DNA of 13,740 nucleotides from Pseudomonadota bacterium (GTDB lineage Bacteria; Pseudomonadota; Alphaproteobacteria; Rhizobiales; Hyphomicrobiaceae), in the NCBI GenBank assembly GCA_003242645.1, contig QGVC01000061.1:1-13740 (forward strand), in the 5' to 3' direction. Below, one piece after another: positions 5,953 through 13,740 of the stretch (within the stretch, counting starts at the first letter, position 1; each line of letters starts with the position of its first letter). The notes beneath the pieces are model-generated. The model did no database searches. It was given only the letters and a program-made list of their open reading frames with translations, and had not been told where the DNA came from. Both the position numbers and the translations under genes were made by a program.

Positions 5953-7578
5953 ATGGCCGAAACCCCGGAAGAGTTCGATTACGTGATCGTGGGAGCCGGC
6001 TCGGCGGGCTGCATATTGGCCAACAGACTTTCAGCCGACCCGAGTGTCCGCGTTCTGCTTCTCGAGGCCGGTGGCAAGGATAACTACATTTGGATCCACA
6101 TTCCGGTTGGATACCTTTATTGCTTCGGCAATCCGAGGGTCGATTGGTGCTACGAGACCGTCAGCGAGCCCGGTCTCAATGGCCGCAAGCTGCAGTATCC
6201 GCGCGGCAAGGTTCTCGGTGGCTGCTCCGCCATCAACGGCATGATCTACATGCGCGGGCAGGCCCGCGATTACGACCACTGGCGCCAGCTCGGCAATACC
6301 GGGTGGGGTTGGGAGGATGTGCTCCCGTTTTTCCTCAAGCACGAGGACCAGCACGCGCTCGAGCCTGAGGAATTCAATGGCGTGCATGCGCGGGGCGGTG
6401 AGTGGCGCGTTGAGCAGCCGCGTGTGCGCTGGGAAATTCTCGATGCCTGGGCAGAAGCCGCTGAGCAGGCCGGAATCCCTCGCATTCGCGACTTCAATAC
6501 CGGCAATAACGAGGGCTCATGCTATTTCCACGTCAACCAACGCAAGGGCATTCGGTGGACGACGGCGAAAGGATTCTTGAAGCCCGCGCTGAACCGGCCA
6601 AACCTCAAGGTACTCACCCACGCGACTGTTGAAAAACTGACGCTCGAAGGAAAACGCGTAACCGGCGTCAGTTTCCGCCAGAAAGGATCCGGTTCGCGTA
6701 CGGTCACAGCGCGGCGAGAGGTCATCCTTTCGGCCGGTGCGATCGGCTCGCCGATGATCCTGCAACGCTCAGGGATAGGACCTGGCGAGGTGCTCAAAGC
6801 AGCCGGTGTGGAGGTTCAACACGAGCTGCGCGGCGTCGGCGAGAACCTGCAAGACCATCTTCAGATCCGCTGCGCTTACAAGGTCTCGGGCGTGCGCACG
6901 CTCAATGAGCGCTCGCAAACGCTTTGGCACAAGGCGGCCATTGCGCTCGAGTATGCGCTGTGGCGGAGCGGGCCGATGTCGATGGCGCCCTCTCAGCTCG
7001 GGTGTTTCGCGCGATCCGACCCCAGCCGGGAAACGCCCAACTTGCAGTTCCACATCCAACCGTTGACGCTGCCGAAATTCGGCGAGCCTCTCGACCCGTT
7101 CCCGGCCTTCACGGCGAGCGTGTGCAACCTGCGGCCGACAAGCCGTGGGCATATCCGCATTACATCGCCCGATCCGGACGCGCATCCCGAGATCAGGCCG
7201 AACTATCTGTCAACGGAGGAAGATCGCCGCGTTGCTGCGGATGCGATCCGGTTAACACGCCGCATTGCACAACAGCCGGCGCTAGCCCGCTACAAGCCCG
7301 AGGAGTTCAAGCCTGGACCGCACATCGATGGAGACGAGGCGCTGGCGCGCGCTGCGGGCGACATCGCCACCACGATTTTCCACCCCGTTGGCACAGCCAA
7401 AATGGGCACCGACGAAATGGCCGTTGTCGATCCTCGCCTCAGGGTGCATGGGCTGCAAGGTTTGCGGGTCATAGATGCTTCGATCATGCCGACGATCACC
7501 TCTGGTAACACGGCCGCACCAACGATGATGATCGCCGAGAAAGGTGCCAGCATGATTATCGAGGATTGGCGCGGCTGA
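5953..7578 (+). CDS. GMC-family FAD-dependent alcohol dehydrogenase (choline dehydrogenase-like)
   Basis: A 541-residue flavoprotein that should oxidise an alcohol to an aldehyde, passing electrons to a quinone, cytochrome or other acceptor. The N-terminus carries the FAD-binding GAGSAG Rossmann motif (14-19) with the acidic end LLLEAGG (about 35-41). GMC signature 1 is PRGKVLGGCSAING (83-96) and signature 2 is the GAIGSPMILQRSGIGP block (about 262-277). The catalytic pair is His477 (codon 7381-7383, in FHPVGTAKMG) and Asn519 (codon 7507-7509, in TSGNTAAP), the His/Asn type also found in choline oxidase and dehydrogenase. There is no signal peptide. AGGGAGGAG (5935-5943) lies 9 bases before the ATG. 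Many alphaproteobacterial members are annotated choline dehydrogenase but act on other alcohols. No betB or betI neighbour is present, so a choline role is not supported. Confidence 0.92.
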   Translation: MAETPEEFDYVIVGAGSAGCILANRLSADPSVRVLLLEAGGKDNYIWIHIPVGYLYCFGNPRVDWCYETVSEPGLNGRKLQYPRGKVLGGCSAINGMIYMRGQARDYDHWRQLGNTGWGWEDVLPFFLKHEDQHALEPEEFNGVHARGGEWRVEQPRVRWEILDAWAEAAEQAGIPRIRDFNTGNNEGSCYFHVNQRKGIRWTTAKGFLKPALNRPNLKVLTHATVEKLTLEGKRVTGVSFRQKGSGSRTVTARREVILSAGAIGSPMILQRSGIGPGEVLKAAGVEVQHELRGVGENLQDHLQIRCAYKVSGVRTLNERSQTLWHKAAIALEYALWRSGPMSMAPSQLGCFARSDPSRETPNLQFHIQPLTLPKFGEPLDPFPAFTASVCNLRPTSRGHIRITSPDPDAHPEIRPNYLSTEEDRRVAADAIRLTRRIAQQPALARYKPEEFKPGPHIDGDEALARAAGDIATTIFHPVGTAKMGTDEMAVVDPRLRVHGLQGLRVIDASIMPTITSGNTAAPTMMIAEKGASMIIEDWRG

Positions 7579-7630
7579 GACCTGCTTATCTCGCGAGCGG
7601 TTTTGCCCGGCAAATGGGCATAGCCTGTCG

Positions 7631-7659
7631 TTGCGCAGTTTGTAAGCGTCAGGCATACT
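7631..7659 (+). promoter_or_regulatory. Likely sigma-70-type promoter of the ABC transporter operon
   Basis: TTGCGC (7631-7636) and CATACT (7654-7659) are 17 bases apart and lie 53 bases after the dehydrogenase stop, 79 bases before the first transporter ATG. Hexamers and spacing fit the housekeeping consensus fairly well for a high-GC genome. Confidence 0.5.
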
Positions 7660-7663
7660 GAGC

Positions 7664-7679
7664 TATCCGCTTACGGATA
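7664..7679. promoter_or_regulatory. Inverted repeat at the expected transcription start
   Basis: TATCCG (7664-7669) and CGGATA (7674-7679) flank CTTA, just downstream of the candidate -10 element. It could be a repressor site over the transcription start or a hairpin at the 5' end of the mRNA. No known operator is recognised. Confidence 0.4.
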
Positions 7680-7738
7680 CGGGCGAGCTGAACAAGCCCG
7701 GCTGGTAGCCAGGGACAACCGCAAAGCCCGGAGGGAGC

Positions 7739-8518
7739 ATGGATCAACCTTCTGCTGCGACAACGCTCGCGGCACAGCCGGACGTACCCGCCGTCGAACT
7801 GATCAACGTCAACAAATGGTTCGGCGAGTTCCATGTCTTGCGCGACATAAATCTTTCGGTGGCTCAGGGAGAAAAGATCGTCATCTGTGGCCCGTCTGGC
7901 TCCGGTAAGTCCACGCTGATCCGCTGCATCAACCGGCTCGAGGAACACCAGGAAGGCAAGATCATCGTCGATGGCATCGAGCTGACGAGCGACCTCCGAA
8001 ACATCGACAAGATCCGGTCGGAGGTCGGCATGGTGTTCCAAAGCTTCAATTTGTTTCCGCACCTGACCGTTCTCGAAAATCTTTGCCTCGCGCCCGTGTG
8101 GGTCAAGAAGATGCCGCGCGCCGAGGCCGAGCGCATTGCCATGATGTATCTCGAGCGCGTCAAGATTCCGGAACAGGCGCACAAATATCCGGGCCAGCTT
8201 TCCGGCGGCCAGCAGCAGCGCGTCGCGATCGCGCGTGCGCTCTGCATGAATCCGAAGATCATGCTTTTCGACGAGCCGACTTCGGCGCTCGATCCCGAAA
8301 TGATCAAGGAGGTCCTCGACGTCATGATCGAGCTCGCCGAGTCGGGCATGACGATGCTGGTCGTTACACACGAGATGGGCTTTGCCCGCTCGGTCGCTGA
8401 TCGGATTATCTTCATGGATCGCGGTGAAATCGTTGAGCAGGGCAATCCGGTCACATTCTTCAGCGATCCAAAGTCCGAACGGACCAGGCTTTTTCTTTCA
8501 CAGATACTCAATCACTGA
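7739..8518 (+). CDS. aapP: Polar amino-acid ABC transporter, ATP-binding subunit (AapP/BztD type)
   Basis: The cytoplasmic ATPase that powers import with the binding protein and two permeases encoded downstream. The 259 residues include all ABC motifs: Walker [10 protein letters not shown] (51-59), Q-loop Gln101 in [10 protein letters not shown], signature LSGGQQQR (154-161), Walker B IMLFDEP (174-180), D-loop SALD (182-185) and H-loop His211. Sequence features such as [16 protein letters not shown] and [13 protein letters not shown] are typical of the polar amino-acid class (AapP, BztD, GlnQ). A GGAGGGAG run ends close to the ATG (7730-7737). In the classical aapJQMP operon the ATPase gene is last; here it is first, with 88 bp to the binding-protein gene. 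Confidence 0.95.
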   Translation: MDQPSAATTLAAQPDVPAVELINVNKWFGEFHVLRDINLSVAQGEKIVICGPSGSGKSTLIRCINRLEEHQEGKIIVDGIELTSDLRNIDKIRSEVGMVFQSFNLFPHLTVLENLCLAPVWVKKMPRAEAERIAMMYLERVKIPEQAHKYPGQLSGGQQQRVAIARALCMNPKIMLFDEPTSALDPEMIKEVLDVMIELAESGMTMLVVTHEMGFARSVADRIIFMDRGEIVEQGNPVTFFSDPKSERTRLFLSQILNH

Positions 8519-8606
8519 TTTGGGTGACGCCGATTGGAGAGCTTCATCAGCGAGGGCTATCAGAGGGACAAAACCACGAACGTCTGCCTAAGAGGAGGGA
8601 AGTAAA

Positions 8607-9626
8607 ATGAAGCGGCTCATCAAACTTGGAATGATTTCTGTGCTGGCTCTTGCCAGCGCGAGCGCTGCCTCCGCGCAACAGACGCTGAACCAGGTGAAGC
8701 AGCGCGGTGTCCTGAACTGCGCCGTCAACATCGGACTCGCCGGCTTCTCGAACCCCGATGACAAGGGCAACTGGACCGGCCTTGACGTCGACTACTGCAA
8801 GGCAATTGCCGCTGCAGTCCTCGGTGACCCGAACAAAGTCAAGTATATCCCGACGACCGCTAAGGAGCGGTTCACTGCTCTCCAGTCCGGTGAGGCGGAC
8901 GTTCTCATCCGTAACACCACCTGGTCGATGGCCCGCGATAGCGCTCTCGGCCTGAGCTTCGCGGGCGTCAATTTCTATGACGGCCAGGGTTTCATGGTGA
9001 AGAAATCGCTCGGCGTTTCCTCGGCAAAGGAGTTGGACGGGGCGACCGTGTGCGTCCAGACGGGGACCACGACGGAGCTTAACCTCGCTGACTTCTTCCG
9101 CCGGAACAACATGCAGTATCAGCCGGTCGTGTTCGAGAAGGCCGAGGAATGCCTCCAAGCCTACGAGGCAGGGCGCTGCGACGCTTACACAACTGACGCC
9201 TCTGGTCTCTATTCCCAGCGCCTGCAGCTGCGGAATCCGGATGAGCACATCGTGCTGCCCGAGATCATTTCGAAGGAGCCGCTTGGCCCCTCCGTGCGGC
9301 AGGGCGACAGCCAGTGGTTCACGATTGTGAAGTGGGTGCACTTCGCGCTTCTTAATGCCGAGGAGCTGGGCGTCACCCAAGCCAACGTCGAGGAAATGAA
9401 ATCCTCCAGCAATCCTGACATCCGGCGCCTACTGGGGGTCGAGGGTGACTTTGGCCAGGGAATTGGCCTCGACAACGATTGGGCCGTGAGGATCATCAAG
9501 GCCGTCGGGAACTACGGCGAAATCTACGACCGCAACGTTGGCAAGAACTCCCGCATCAACATCGCTCGCGGTCTTAACGCGTTGTGGACGGAGGGTGGCC
9601 TCCAATACGCGCCGCCGATCCGCTAA
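8607..9626 (+). CDS. aapJ: Amino-acid ABC transporter periplasmic binding protein (AapJ/BztA type)
   Basis: A family-3 solute-binding protein that captures the substrate in the periplasm and hands it to the permeases. It has 339 residues. The signal peptide is MKRLIKLGMISVLALASASA with probable cleavage ASA|QQ after residue 23. Family hallmarks follow: TLNQVKQRGVLNCAVN, GLDVDYCKAIAAAV, ERFTALQSGEADVLIRN, then VCVQTGTTTELNLADFF and AYEAGRCDAYTTD. These match AapJ/BztA, whose known substrates are glutamate, glutamine, aspartate, asparagine or L-amino acids broadly; the actual substrate here is unproven. AGGAGGG (8593-8599), 7 bases before the ATG, is among the strongest ribosome-binding sites in the window. 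That fits the excess of binding protein needed over permease. A GC-rich hairpin follows the gene. Confidence 0.95.
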   Translation: MKRLIKLGMISVLALASASAASAQQTLNQVKQRGVLNCAVNIGLAGFSNPDDKGNWTGLDVDYCKAIAAAVLGDPNKVKYIPTTAKERFTALQSGEADVLIRNTTWSMARDSALGLSFAGVNFYDGQGFMVKKSLGVSSAKELDGATVCVQTGTTTELNLADFFRRNNMQYQPVVFEKAEECLQAYEAGRCDAYTTDASGLYSQRLQLRNPDEHIVLPEIISKEPLGPSVRQGDSQWFTIVKWVHFALLNAEELGVTQANVEEMKSSSNPDIRRLLGVEGDFGQGIGLDNDWAVRIIKAVGNYGEIYDRNVGKNSRINIARGLNALWTEGGLQYAPPIR

Positions 9627-9671
9627 GCGGAAGATGCTGCGCCGGCCTTGGAACGGCCGGCGTCTCCGCTT
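9625..9671 (+). other. Two-part stem-loop between the binding-protein and permease genes
   Basis: An inner stem CGCCGGCC (9640-9647)/GGCCGGCG (9655-9662) with a 7-base loop sits within an outer AAGCGG (9625-9630)/CCGCTT (9666-9671) pairing. No T-tract follows, so it is not a simple terminator. Such hairpins between binding-protein and permease genes commonly stabilise the upstream mRNA or reduce read-through. Confidence 0.6.
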
Positions 9672-9726
9672 CCATTGCCGATCGATCCGCAGGCAATTGT
9701 GAACCGGCAAGGGAAATAAAAGTCAT

Positions 9727-10926
9727 ATGGCGGTGACCACCCATAGCCGATCCAGGGATGCTGCCACCGAAAAACCGAGCCTGCTCTATCGCCCTGAGTT
9801 CCGGCAGCTGATCTATCAGATTATCCTGCTGGCCGGGCTTGTTTTCGTTGGGTGGTGGGTCGTCAACAACGTCGCTGAGAACCTGCAGCGCAACAATATC
9901 GCGTCAGGCTTTGATTTCCTCAGCCGGACCGCCGGATTCGATATCTCGCAAACGCTCATTCCTTATTCGAACGTTTCAACTTACGGCCGCGCGTTCTGGG
10001 TCGGTTTGCTCAATACATTACTGGTCTCGGCTATCGGCATTGTTTTCGCGACTATACTGGGATTCATCATAGGAATTGCGCGGCTGTCGTCGAACTGGCT
10101 CATCGCGCGGCTTGCGACGGTCTATATCGAAATCGTTCGGAATGTCCCGCTACTGTTACAACTCTTCTTCTGGTATTACGCGGTTCTAAAGAATCTGCCG
10201 CCGCCGAGGCAGAGCATTCCGCTTGCCGGCGGAGGCTTTCTCAATGTTCGGGGGCTTTATCTCCCGGCGCCTATAACAGAGCCGGGTTTTGGCATCGTTG
10301 TTGCTGCTTTTATTTTCGGCATCCTCGCCTCGATCGGGCTCTACGTCTGGGCTCGCCGGCGCCAGATGCAAACAGGCCAACAGTTCCCTGTCTTTCTCAG
10401 CAGTCTCGGGCTCATCGTGGGTCTGCCGTTGATCGTCTATTTCGTGCTCGGGTCCCCGATGTATTGGGAGTACCCGGTATTACGCGGCTTCAATTTTCAG
10501 GGCGGCCTCGTCATTCAGCCCGAGTTCCTGGCTCTGCTCCTCGGCTTGTCAATTTATACCGCGAGCTTCATCGCTGAGATCGTCCGGGCCGGAATTCTCG
10601 GCGTACCAAAGGGGCAGAAGGAGGCAGCAAAGGCGCTGGGTCTTACCGACGGGCAAATGTTGCGGCTCGTTGTGATTCCGCAGGCCGCGCGCATCATCAT
10701 CCCCCCGCTGACGAGCCAGTATCTCAATCTCACGAAAAACTCTTCGCTGGCGGTCGCCATTGGTTACCCGGACTTTGTGAGCGTCTTTGCCGGCACCGTG
10801 TTGAACCAGACCGGGCAGGCCGTCGAGGTGATTGCAATGACGATGGCCGTGTATTTGACCATCAGCCTGCTCACGTCGGCGTTCATGAACTGGTTCAATC
10901 GGCGCATGGCGCTCGTCGAGCGGTAG
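9727..10926 (+). CDS. aapQ: Amino-acid ABC transporter permease 1 (AapQ/BztB type)
   Basis: An inner-membrane channel subunit that forms a heterodimer with the next gene's product. It has 399 residues, close to the usual 400. A polar N-terminus (1-28) precedes the first membrane segment (about 29-48). Then come the long periplasmic loop typical of AapQ/BztB (NNVAENLQRNNIASGFDFL), the HisMQ-type transmembrane core (RAFWVGLLNTLLVSAIGIVF, then EIVRNVPLLLQLFFWYYAVL), a second insertion of extra membrane helices, and the EAA motif (EAAKALGLTDGQMLR from about residue 299) that contacts the ATPase. The ribosome-binding site is weak (AAGGGA 9709-9714, 12 bases from the ATG). This fits lower expression than the binding protein. 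The gap to the next permease gene is 12 bp. Confidence 0.95.
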   Translation: MAVTTHSRSRDAATEKPSLLYRPEFRQLIYQIILLAGLVFVGWWVVNNVAENLQRNNIASGFDFLSRTAGFDISQTLIPYSNVSTYGRAFWVGLLNTLLVSAIGIVFATILGFIIGIARLSSNWLIARLATVYIEIVRNVPLLLQLFFWYYAVLKNLPPPRQSIPLAGGGFLNVRGLYLPAPITEPGFGIVVAAFIFGILASIGLYVWARRRQMQTGQQFPVFLSSLGLIVGLPLIVYFVLGSPMYWEYPVLRGFNFQGGLVIQPEFLALLLGLSIYTASFIAEIVRAGILGVPKGQKEAAKALGLTDGQMLRLVVIPQAARIIIPPLTSQYLNLTKNSSLAVAIGYPDFVSVFAGTVLNQTGQAVEVIAMTMAVYLTISLLTSAFMNWFNRRMALVER

Positions 10927-10938
10927 AGGAGGGAACGG

Positions 10939-12048
10939 ATGTCAGACGCAATCGACGCTTCCCTCTCCAGAATGCGCCCACCGCCCCGCAACACGGTGGG
11001 CCCGATCGCATGGGTGCGCGAGAACCTGTTCTCGAGCTGGAGTAATGCGCTGCTCACGTTGCTGGGCCTTTACATCGCCTACGTCGCGATTTCCGGAGTC
11101 GTGAATTGGGCATTCATCAATGCGACATGGACCGGGAGCAGCGGAGCCGATTGCACACACGACCGGATCGGAGCGTGCTGGCCGTTCGTAACGGCAAAGT
11201 TCAGCCAGTTCATGTACGGGCGCTATCCGGAGGCAGAGCGCTGGCGGGTGAACCTTACCTATGTGCTCGCCGCTGCAGGGCTCATTCCGCTCATGATTCC
11301 GTGGGTCCGAGGTAAGCTCTACCTCGTGATCTACATGTTCGTCGTTTTTCCCGTATTGGCCTTCATTCTGCTTTATGGCGGGCTGGGCCTTCCAGTGGTG
11401 CCCACGGAGCTGTGGGGCGGCCTGCTCGTGACCCTGGTGGTGGCGACCACTGCGATCGCCGGCGCTTTTCCTATCGGCATTCTCCTCGCACTCGGGCGGC
11501 GATCTCATATGCCCATCGTGCGTATGTTCTGTGTCGGCTTCATTGAATTCGTGCGCGGTGTGCCGTTGATTACCGTTCTTTTCATGGCCTCCGTGATGCT
11601 GCCGCTGTTCCTGCCGGCTGGCTGGACCATCGACAAGCTGGTTCGGGCCTTGATCATGGTGGCCTTGTTCTCGGCCGCCTATCTCGCAGAGGTGATCCGC
11701 GGCGGCCTGCAAGCCATCCCGCGCGGCCAGTACGAGGCGGCAGATGCCTTGGGGCTCACATATTCCCAAAAGATGGCGCTCGTGATTCTGCCTCAGGCGC
11801 TCAAGCTGGTGATCCCGGGGATCGTGAATACGTTCATTGGTCTCTTCAAGGACACGAGCCTGGTGCTCATCATCGGCATTTTCGATTTGCTCGGCAGCGT
11901 CCAGCAAAACCTGACCGATTCCAATTGGTTCTCACCCAACACTGCGATGACGGGCTACGTGTTCGCAGGGATCATCTTCTGGATCTTCTGCTTCGGTATG
12001 TCCCGGTATTCGATGTTCGTGGAGCGCCGGCTCGCGGCTGGGAATTAG
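10939..12048 (+). CDS. aapM: Amino-acid ABC transporter permease 2 (AapM/BztC type)
   Basis: The second inner-membrane channel subunit, 369 residues, slightly shorter than the roughly 380 residues I expect for AapM. Seen are the N-terminal PIAWVRENLFSSW segment and a first membrane helix. Next is the periplasmic loop with the conserved ACWPF and YPEAERWRVN elements (about residues 75-100) that distinguish AapM/BztC from ordinary permeases. Additional helices follow, then the HisMQ core (EFVRGVPLITVLFMASVMLP) and the EAA motif (EAADALGLTYSQKM from about residue 266). AGGAGGG (10927-10933) starts immediately after the stop of the preceding gene and is 5 bases before the ATG, so the two permease genes are translated as a pair. 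It ends the operon; the next gene is convergent. Confidence 0.95.
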   Translation: MSDAIDASLSRMRPPPRNTVGPIAWVRENLFSSWSNALLTLLGLYIAYVAISGVVNWAFINATWTGSSGADCTHDRIGACWPFVTAKFSQFMYGRYPEAERWRVNLTYVLAAAGLIPLMIPWVRGKLYLVIYMFVVFPVLAFILLYGGLGLPVVPTELWGGLLVTLVVATTAIAGAFPIGILLALGRRSHMPIVRMFCVGFIEFVRGVPLITVLFMASVMLPLFLPAGWTIDKLVRALIMVALFSAAYLAEVIRGGLQAIPRGQYEAADALGLTYSQKMALVILPQALKLVIPGIVNTFIGLFKDTSLVLIIGIFDLLGSVQQNLTDSNWFSPNTAMTGYVFAGIIFWIFCFGMSRYSMFVERRLAAGN

Positions 12049-12053
12049 GTTCG

Positions 12054-12089
12054 CCCAATCGCGGGGACTGTCGGGTTATCACGATTGGG
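12054..12089. terminator. Weak inverted repeat between convergent genes
   Basis: CCCAATCG (12054-12061) and CGATTGGG (12082-12089) are perfectly complementary but separated by 20 bases, and neither strand has a good T-tract. It may help end transcription from the permease gene or the convergent TRAP gene; the call is tentative. Confidence 0.3.
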
Positions 12090-12148
12090 TTGACGAAGCT
12101 CATCCGAGCGACGCGTTGCGATGCTCTTCAATTGTCCGGCAACGCAGA

Positions 12149-13740
12149 TTATGCGTTCCCGCTTTCTGCGGACTTGACCCTTTTGCTCCAGAACAGCGCC
12201 AGGAGAGCCGCCAACATCGCAGCGACCACGAGGCCCAGGCGATTGGGGTGAATTGCAAGCATGGCTATGACAAGCGGCGCAAGAATATCCACGATGCGCC
12301 AGCCAGTGATCTTTGCGCCGCCGAATAGCAGTGCAAACGCGCCCGTGAACACGACGCCCGACGCGGCAGCATCAAGGATCTGCTCCCAGGAGCCTTCGGC
12401 GAGCATTCCAGGGTAGATCAGGAAAAGGAACGGTACGACATAGGTCACCGCTCCAAGCTTGCACGCTTCAAAAGCGGTGGGCAGCCATGGCGTCTTCGCA
12501 ATGCCTGACGCAACGAAGACCGCAACGCAGACGGGCGGCGTAATGACAGAAATGGTCGCGAAATAAAAGACGAACATGTGTGCGGTGAGCGCGGGAATTC
12601 CGACCTGCGTCATCGCCGGCGCAAGAACAGAGGCGACCAGAACATATGCGGCCGTCGTCGGTATCCCCATGCCCAAAATGAGGCAGATCGCGCCGACGAG
12701 ACCTGCAAGCAGAAATGTCGAGGAGCCGGCCGCGCTCGCTAGATACGATGACAGGGCAACTCCGACGCCGGTCATGTTGATGAGCGATACGAGGATCTGA
12801 GCGCCGATCAGCAAAATTCCGATCAGCACGAGAGTACGTCCTGCGTCTTCGAGCGCATCGAAGATGAGTTTACCGGTGCTGCGCAGGTCGTCTGTGGAGC
12901 GAACGCGCAAGATGAGGTGGGACAAGAAGAGGCTGATAATTCCCCAGAATGCGGAGGTTTGAACAGAGCGGCCGGAAAATATCCCTGTGAGCAAGGCCGC
13001 AAATGCCACAACGATCGGAAAGAGCCTGGCCACAGTTAGGACCGCAGACCAGCTGGGCAATTCGTCCTCCGGCACCAGCGGGAGCCCCATGCGAACCGCA
13101 GCAATGTGGACGGTCAGAAACACGCCGAGATAAAAGAGAATGGCAGGGAGGATGGCCGCAACCATGATTTGCGCATAGCTGACGCCAATGATTTCAGCCA
13201 TGACGAAGGCTGCGGCTCCCATGATGGGCGGCGCGATTTGGCCGCCAGTCGAGGCGACAGCTTCGACGGCAGCAGCGAAATTGCTCGGATAGCGAAGCCG
13301 CTGCATCAACGGAATGGTGAAATTTCCCGTGGTAGCAACATTGGCGACAGCGCTGCCGCTGATCGTGCCGAAGAGGCCCGAGGCGATCGTGGCGATTTTC
13401 GCCGCGCCACCACGGCTGCGCCCGGCGATCCGGATGGCCAGATCCATGAACGTTTGCCCCGCGCCGGTGAAGAGCAGGGTGCTGCCAAACAGCACGAAAG
13501 CGGCAATCGTCGTGCCTGCTACGCCGGTCAGCAAGCCCCAGACACCGAGATCTCCGAGCAGGAGTGTCTCGGTAATAAAGGCGGCATCGAAGCCGCGGTG
13601 GGCGAGCGGGCCAGTCAAGTACTGGCCGAAAAATGCATACGCGATGCCGAGCAACACCAGCCCAGGAAAGATTGGGCCAACGGCCCGGCGCGAAGCCTCG
13701 AGAATGGCGAGGACGAGGCCGGCCGTGAGCAGCATGTCGT
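12149..13740 (-). CDS. TAXI-family TRAP transporter fused permease, C-terminal part (5' partial)
   Basis: An inner-membrane secondary transporter driven by an ion gradient, working with a periplasmic TAXI-type solute-binding protein. Visible are about 530 residues with roughly a dozen hydrophobic segments. These include the family stretches GPLAHRGF, TISGSAVANVATTGNFTIPL, EAVASTGGQIAPPIMGAAAF (near nt 13200-13260) and GMGIPTTAAYVLVA (near nt 12640-12680), which identify the large-subunit (DctM-like) part of fused 4TM-12TM proteins. The reading frame is open to the window edge (codon GAC precedes the ATG at 13735), so that ATG is internal and roughly 100 or more N-terminal residues lie outside. 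The C-terminus continues past the DctM core with two further hydrophobic segments and a basic end (FWSKRVKSAESGNA). The stop is TAA at 12151-12149. Neither the binding-protein gene nor a promoter is in the window. Confidence 0.94.
   Translation of the reverse strand, partial: DMLLTAGLVLAILEASRRAVGPIFPGLVLLGIAYAFFGQYLTGPLAHRGFDAAFITETLLLGDLGVWGLLTGVAGTTIAAFVLFGSTLLFTGAGQTFMDLAIRIAGRSRGGAAKIATIASGLFGTISGSAVANVATTGNFTIPLMQRLRYPSNFAAAVEAVASTGGQIAPPIMGAAAFVMAEIIGVSYAQIMVAAILPAILFYLGVFLTVHIAAVRMGLPLVPEDELPSWSAVLTVARLFPIVVAFAALLTGIFSGRSVQTSAFWGIISLFLSHLILRVRSTDDLRSTGKLIFDALEDAGRTLVLIGILLIGAQILVSLINMTGVGVALSSYLASAAGSSTFLLAGLVGAICLILGMGIPTTAAYVLVASVLAPAMTQVGIPALTAHMFVFYFATISVITPPVCVAVFVASGIAKTPWLPTAFEACKLGAVTYVVPFLFLIYPGMLAEGSWEQILDAAASGVVFTGAFALLFGGAKITGWRIVDILAPLVIAMLAIHPNRLGLVVAAMLAALLALFWSKRVKSAESGNA

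Noticed and set aside
5953..7578. Calling the dehydrogenase a true choline dehydrogenase (betA)
   Set aside because: The family and the His/Asn pair fit many alcohol substrates, and no betaine aldehyde dehydrogenase or BetI regulator gene is adjacent.
10942..11907. 321-residue antisense open frame within aapM
   Set aside because: It is rich in His, Glu, Gln and Arg as expected for the complement of a hydrophobic membrane protein gene; no independent evidence supports it.

Overview
The window comes from a GC-rich alphaproteobacterium, most probably of the order Hyphomicrobiales. The reasons are the AapJQMP-type amino-acid ABC transporter, the small Trp/Arg/His-rich secreted protein of a kind familiar from that order, and the TAXI-type fused TRAP permease. 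All identifications are made by reading motifs and from family knowledge; no database search was possible.

Layout. (1) At 1-1449 (+) lies the C-terminal half of alanyl-tRNA synthetase, with an apparent one-base frameshift near base 43. (2) At 1609-1929 (+) is a small proline-rich lipoprotein. At 2089-2436 (+) is a small secreted Trp/Arg/His-rich protein, closed by a strong intrinsic terminator at 2450-2480. (3) At 2490-3635 (-) is a short-type citrate synthase (2-methylcitrate synthase-like), divergent from phosphate acetyltransferase at 3725-4711 (+). The two enzymes share acetyl-CoA as a node and an 89-bp intergenic region. (4) At 4941-5165 (-) is a 74-residue helical protein with its own terminator, divergent from a GNAT acetyltransferase at 5289-5912 (+). 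Two adjacent operator-like inverted repeats lie between them. (5) At 5953-7578 (+) is a GMC-family FAD alcohol dehydrogenase, 40 bp after the GNAT gene. (6) At 7739-12048 (+) is a complete polar amino-acid ABC importer in the order ATPase, binding protein, permease, permease (P-J-Q-M). It has a promoter-like sequence and an inverted repeat in front, and a hairpin between the binding-protein and first permease genes. (7) At 12149-13740 (-), convergent with the importer, is the C-terminal part of a TAXI-family fused TRAP permease that runs off the window.

How the genes fit together. The right two thirds look like an uptake and oxidation region. An ABC importer for polar amino acids or related zwitterions sits beside a GMC alcohol dehydrogenase and a GNAT acetyltransferase, with a second type of importer (TRAP) converging on them. 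The left third is housekeeping (alaS), envelope or secreted small proteins, and acetyl-CoA metabolism. No mobile element, CRISPR array, tRNA or rRNA gene was seen, and no stretch longer than 300 bases lacks a gene. I found no clearly unprecedented system. The best candidates for follow-up are the double palindrome at 5218-5254, the GNAT-GMC-transporter linkage with its unusual gene order, and the small proteins of unknown function.
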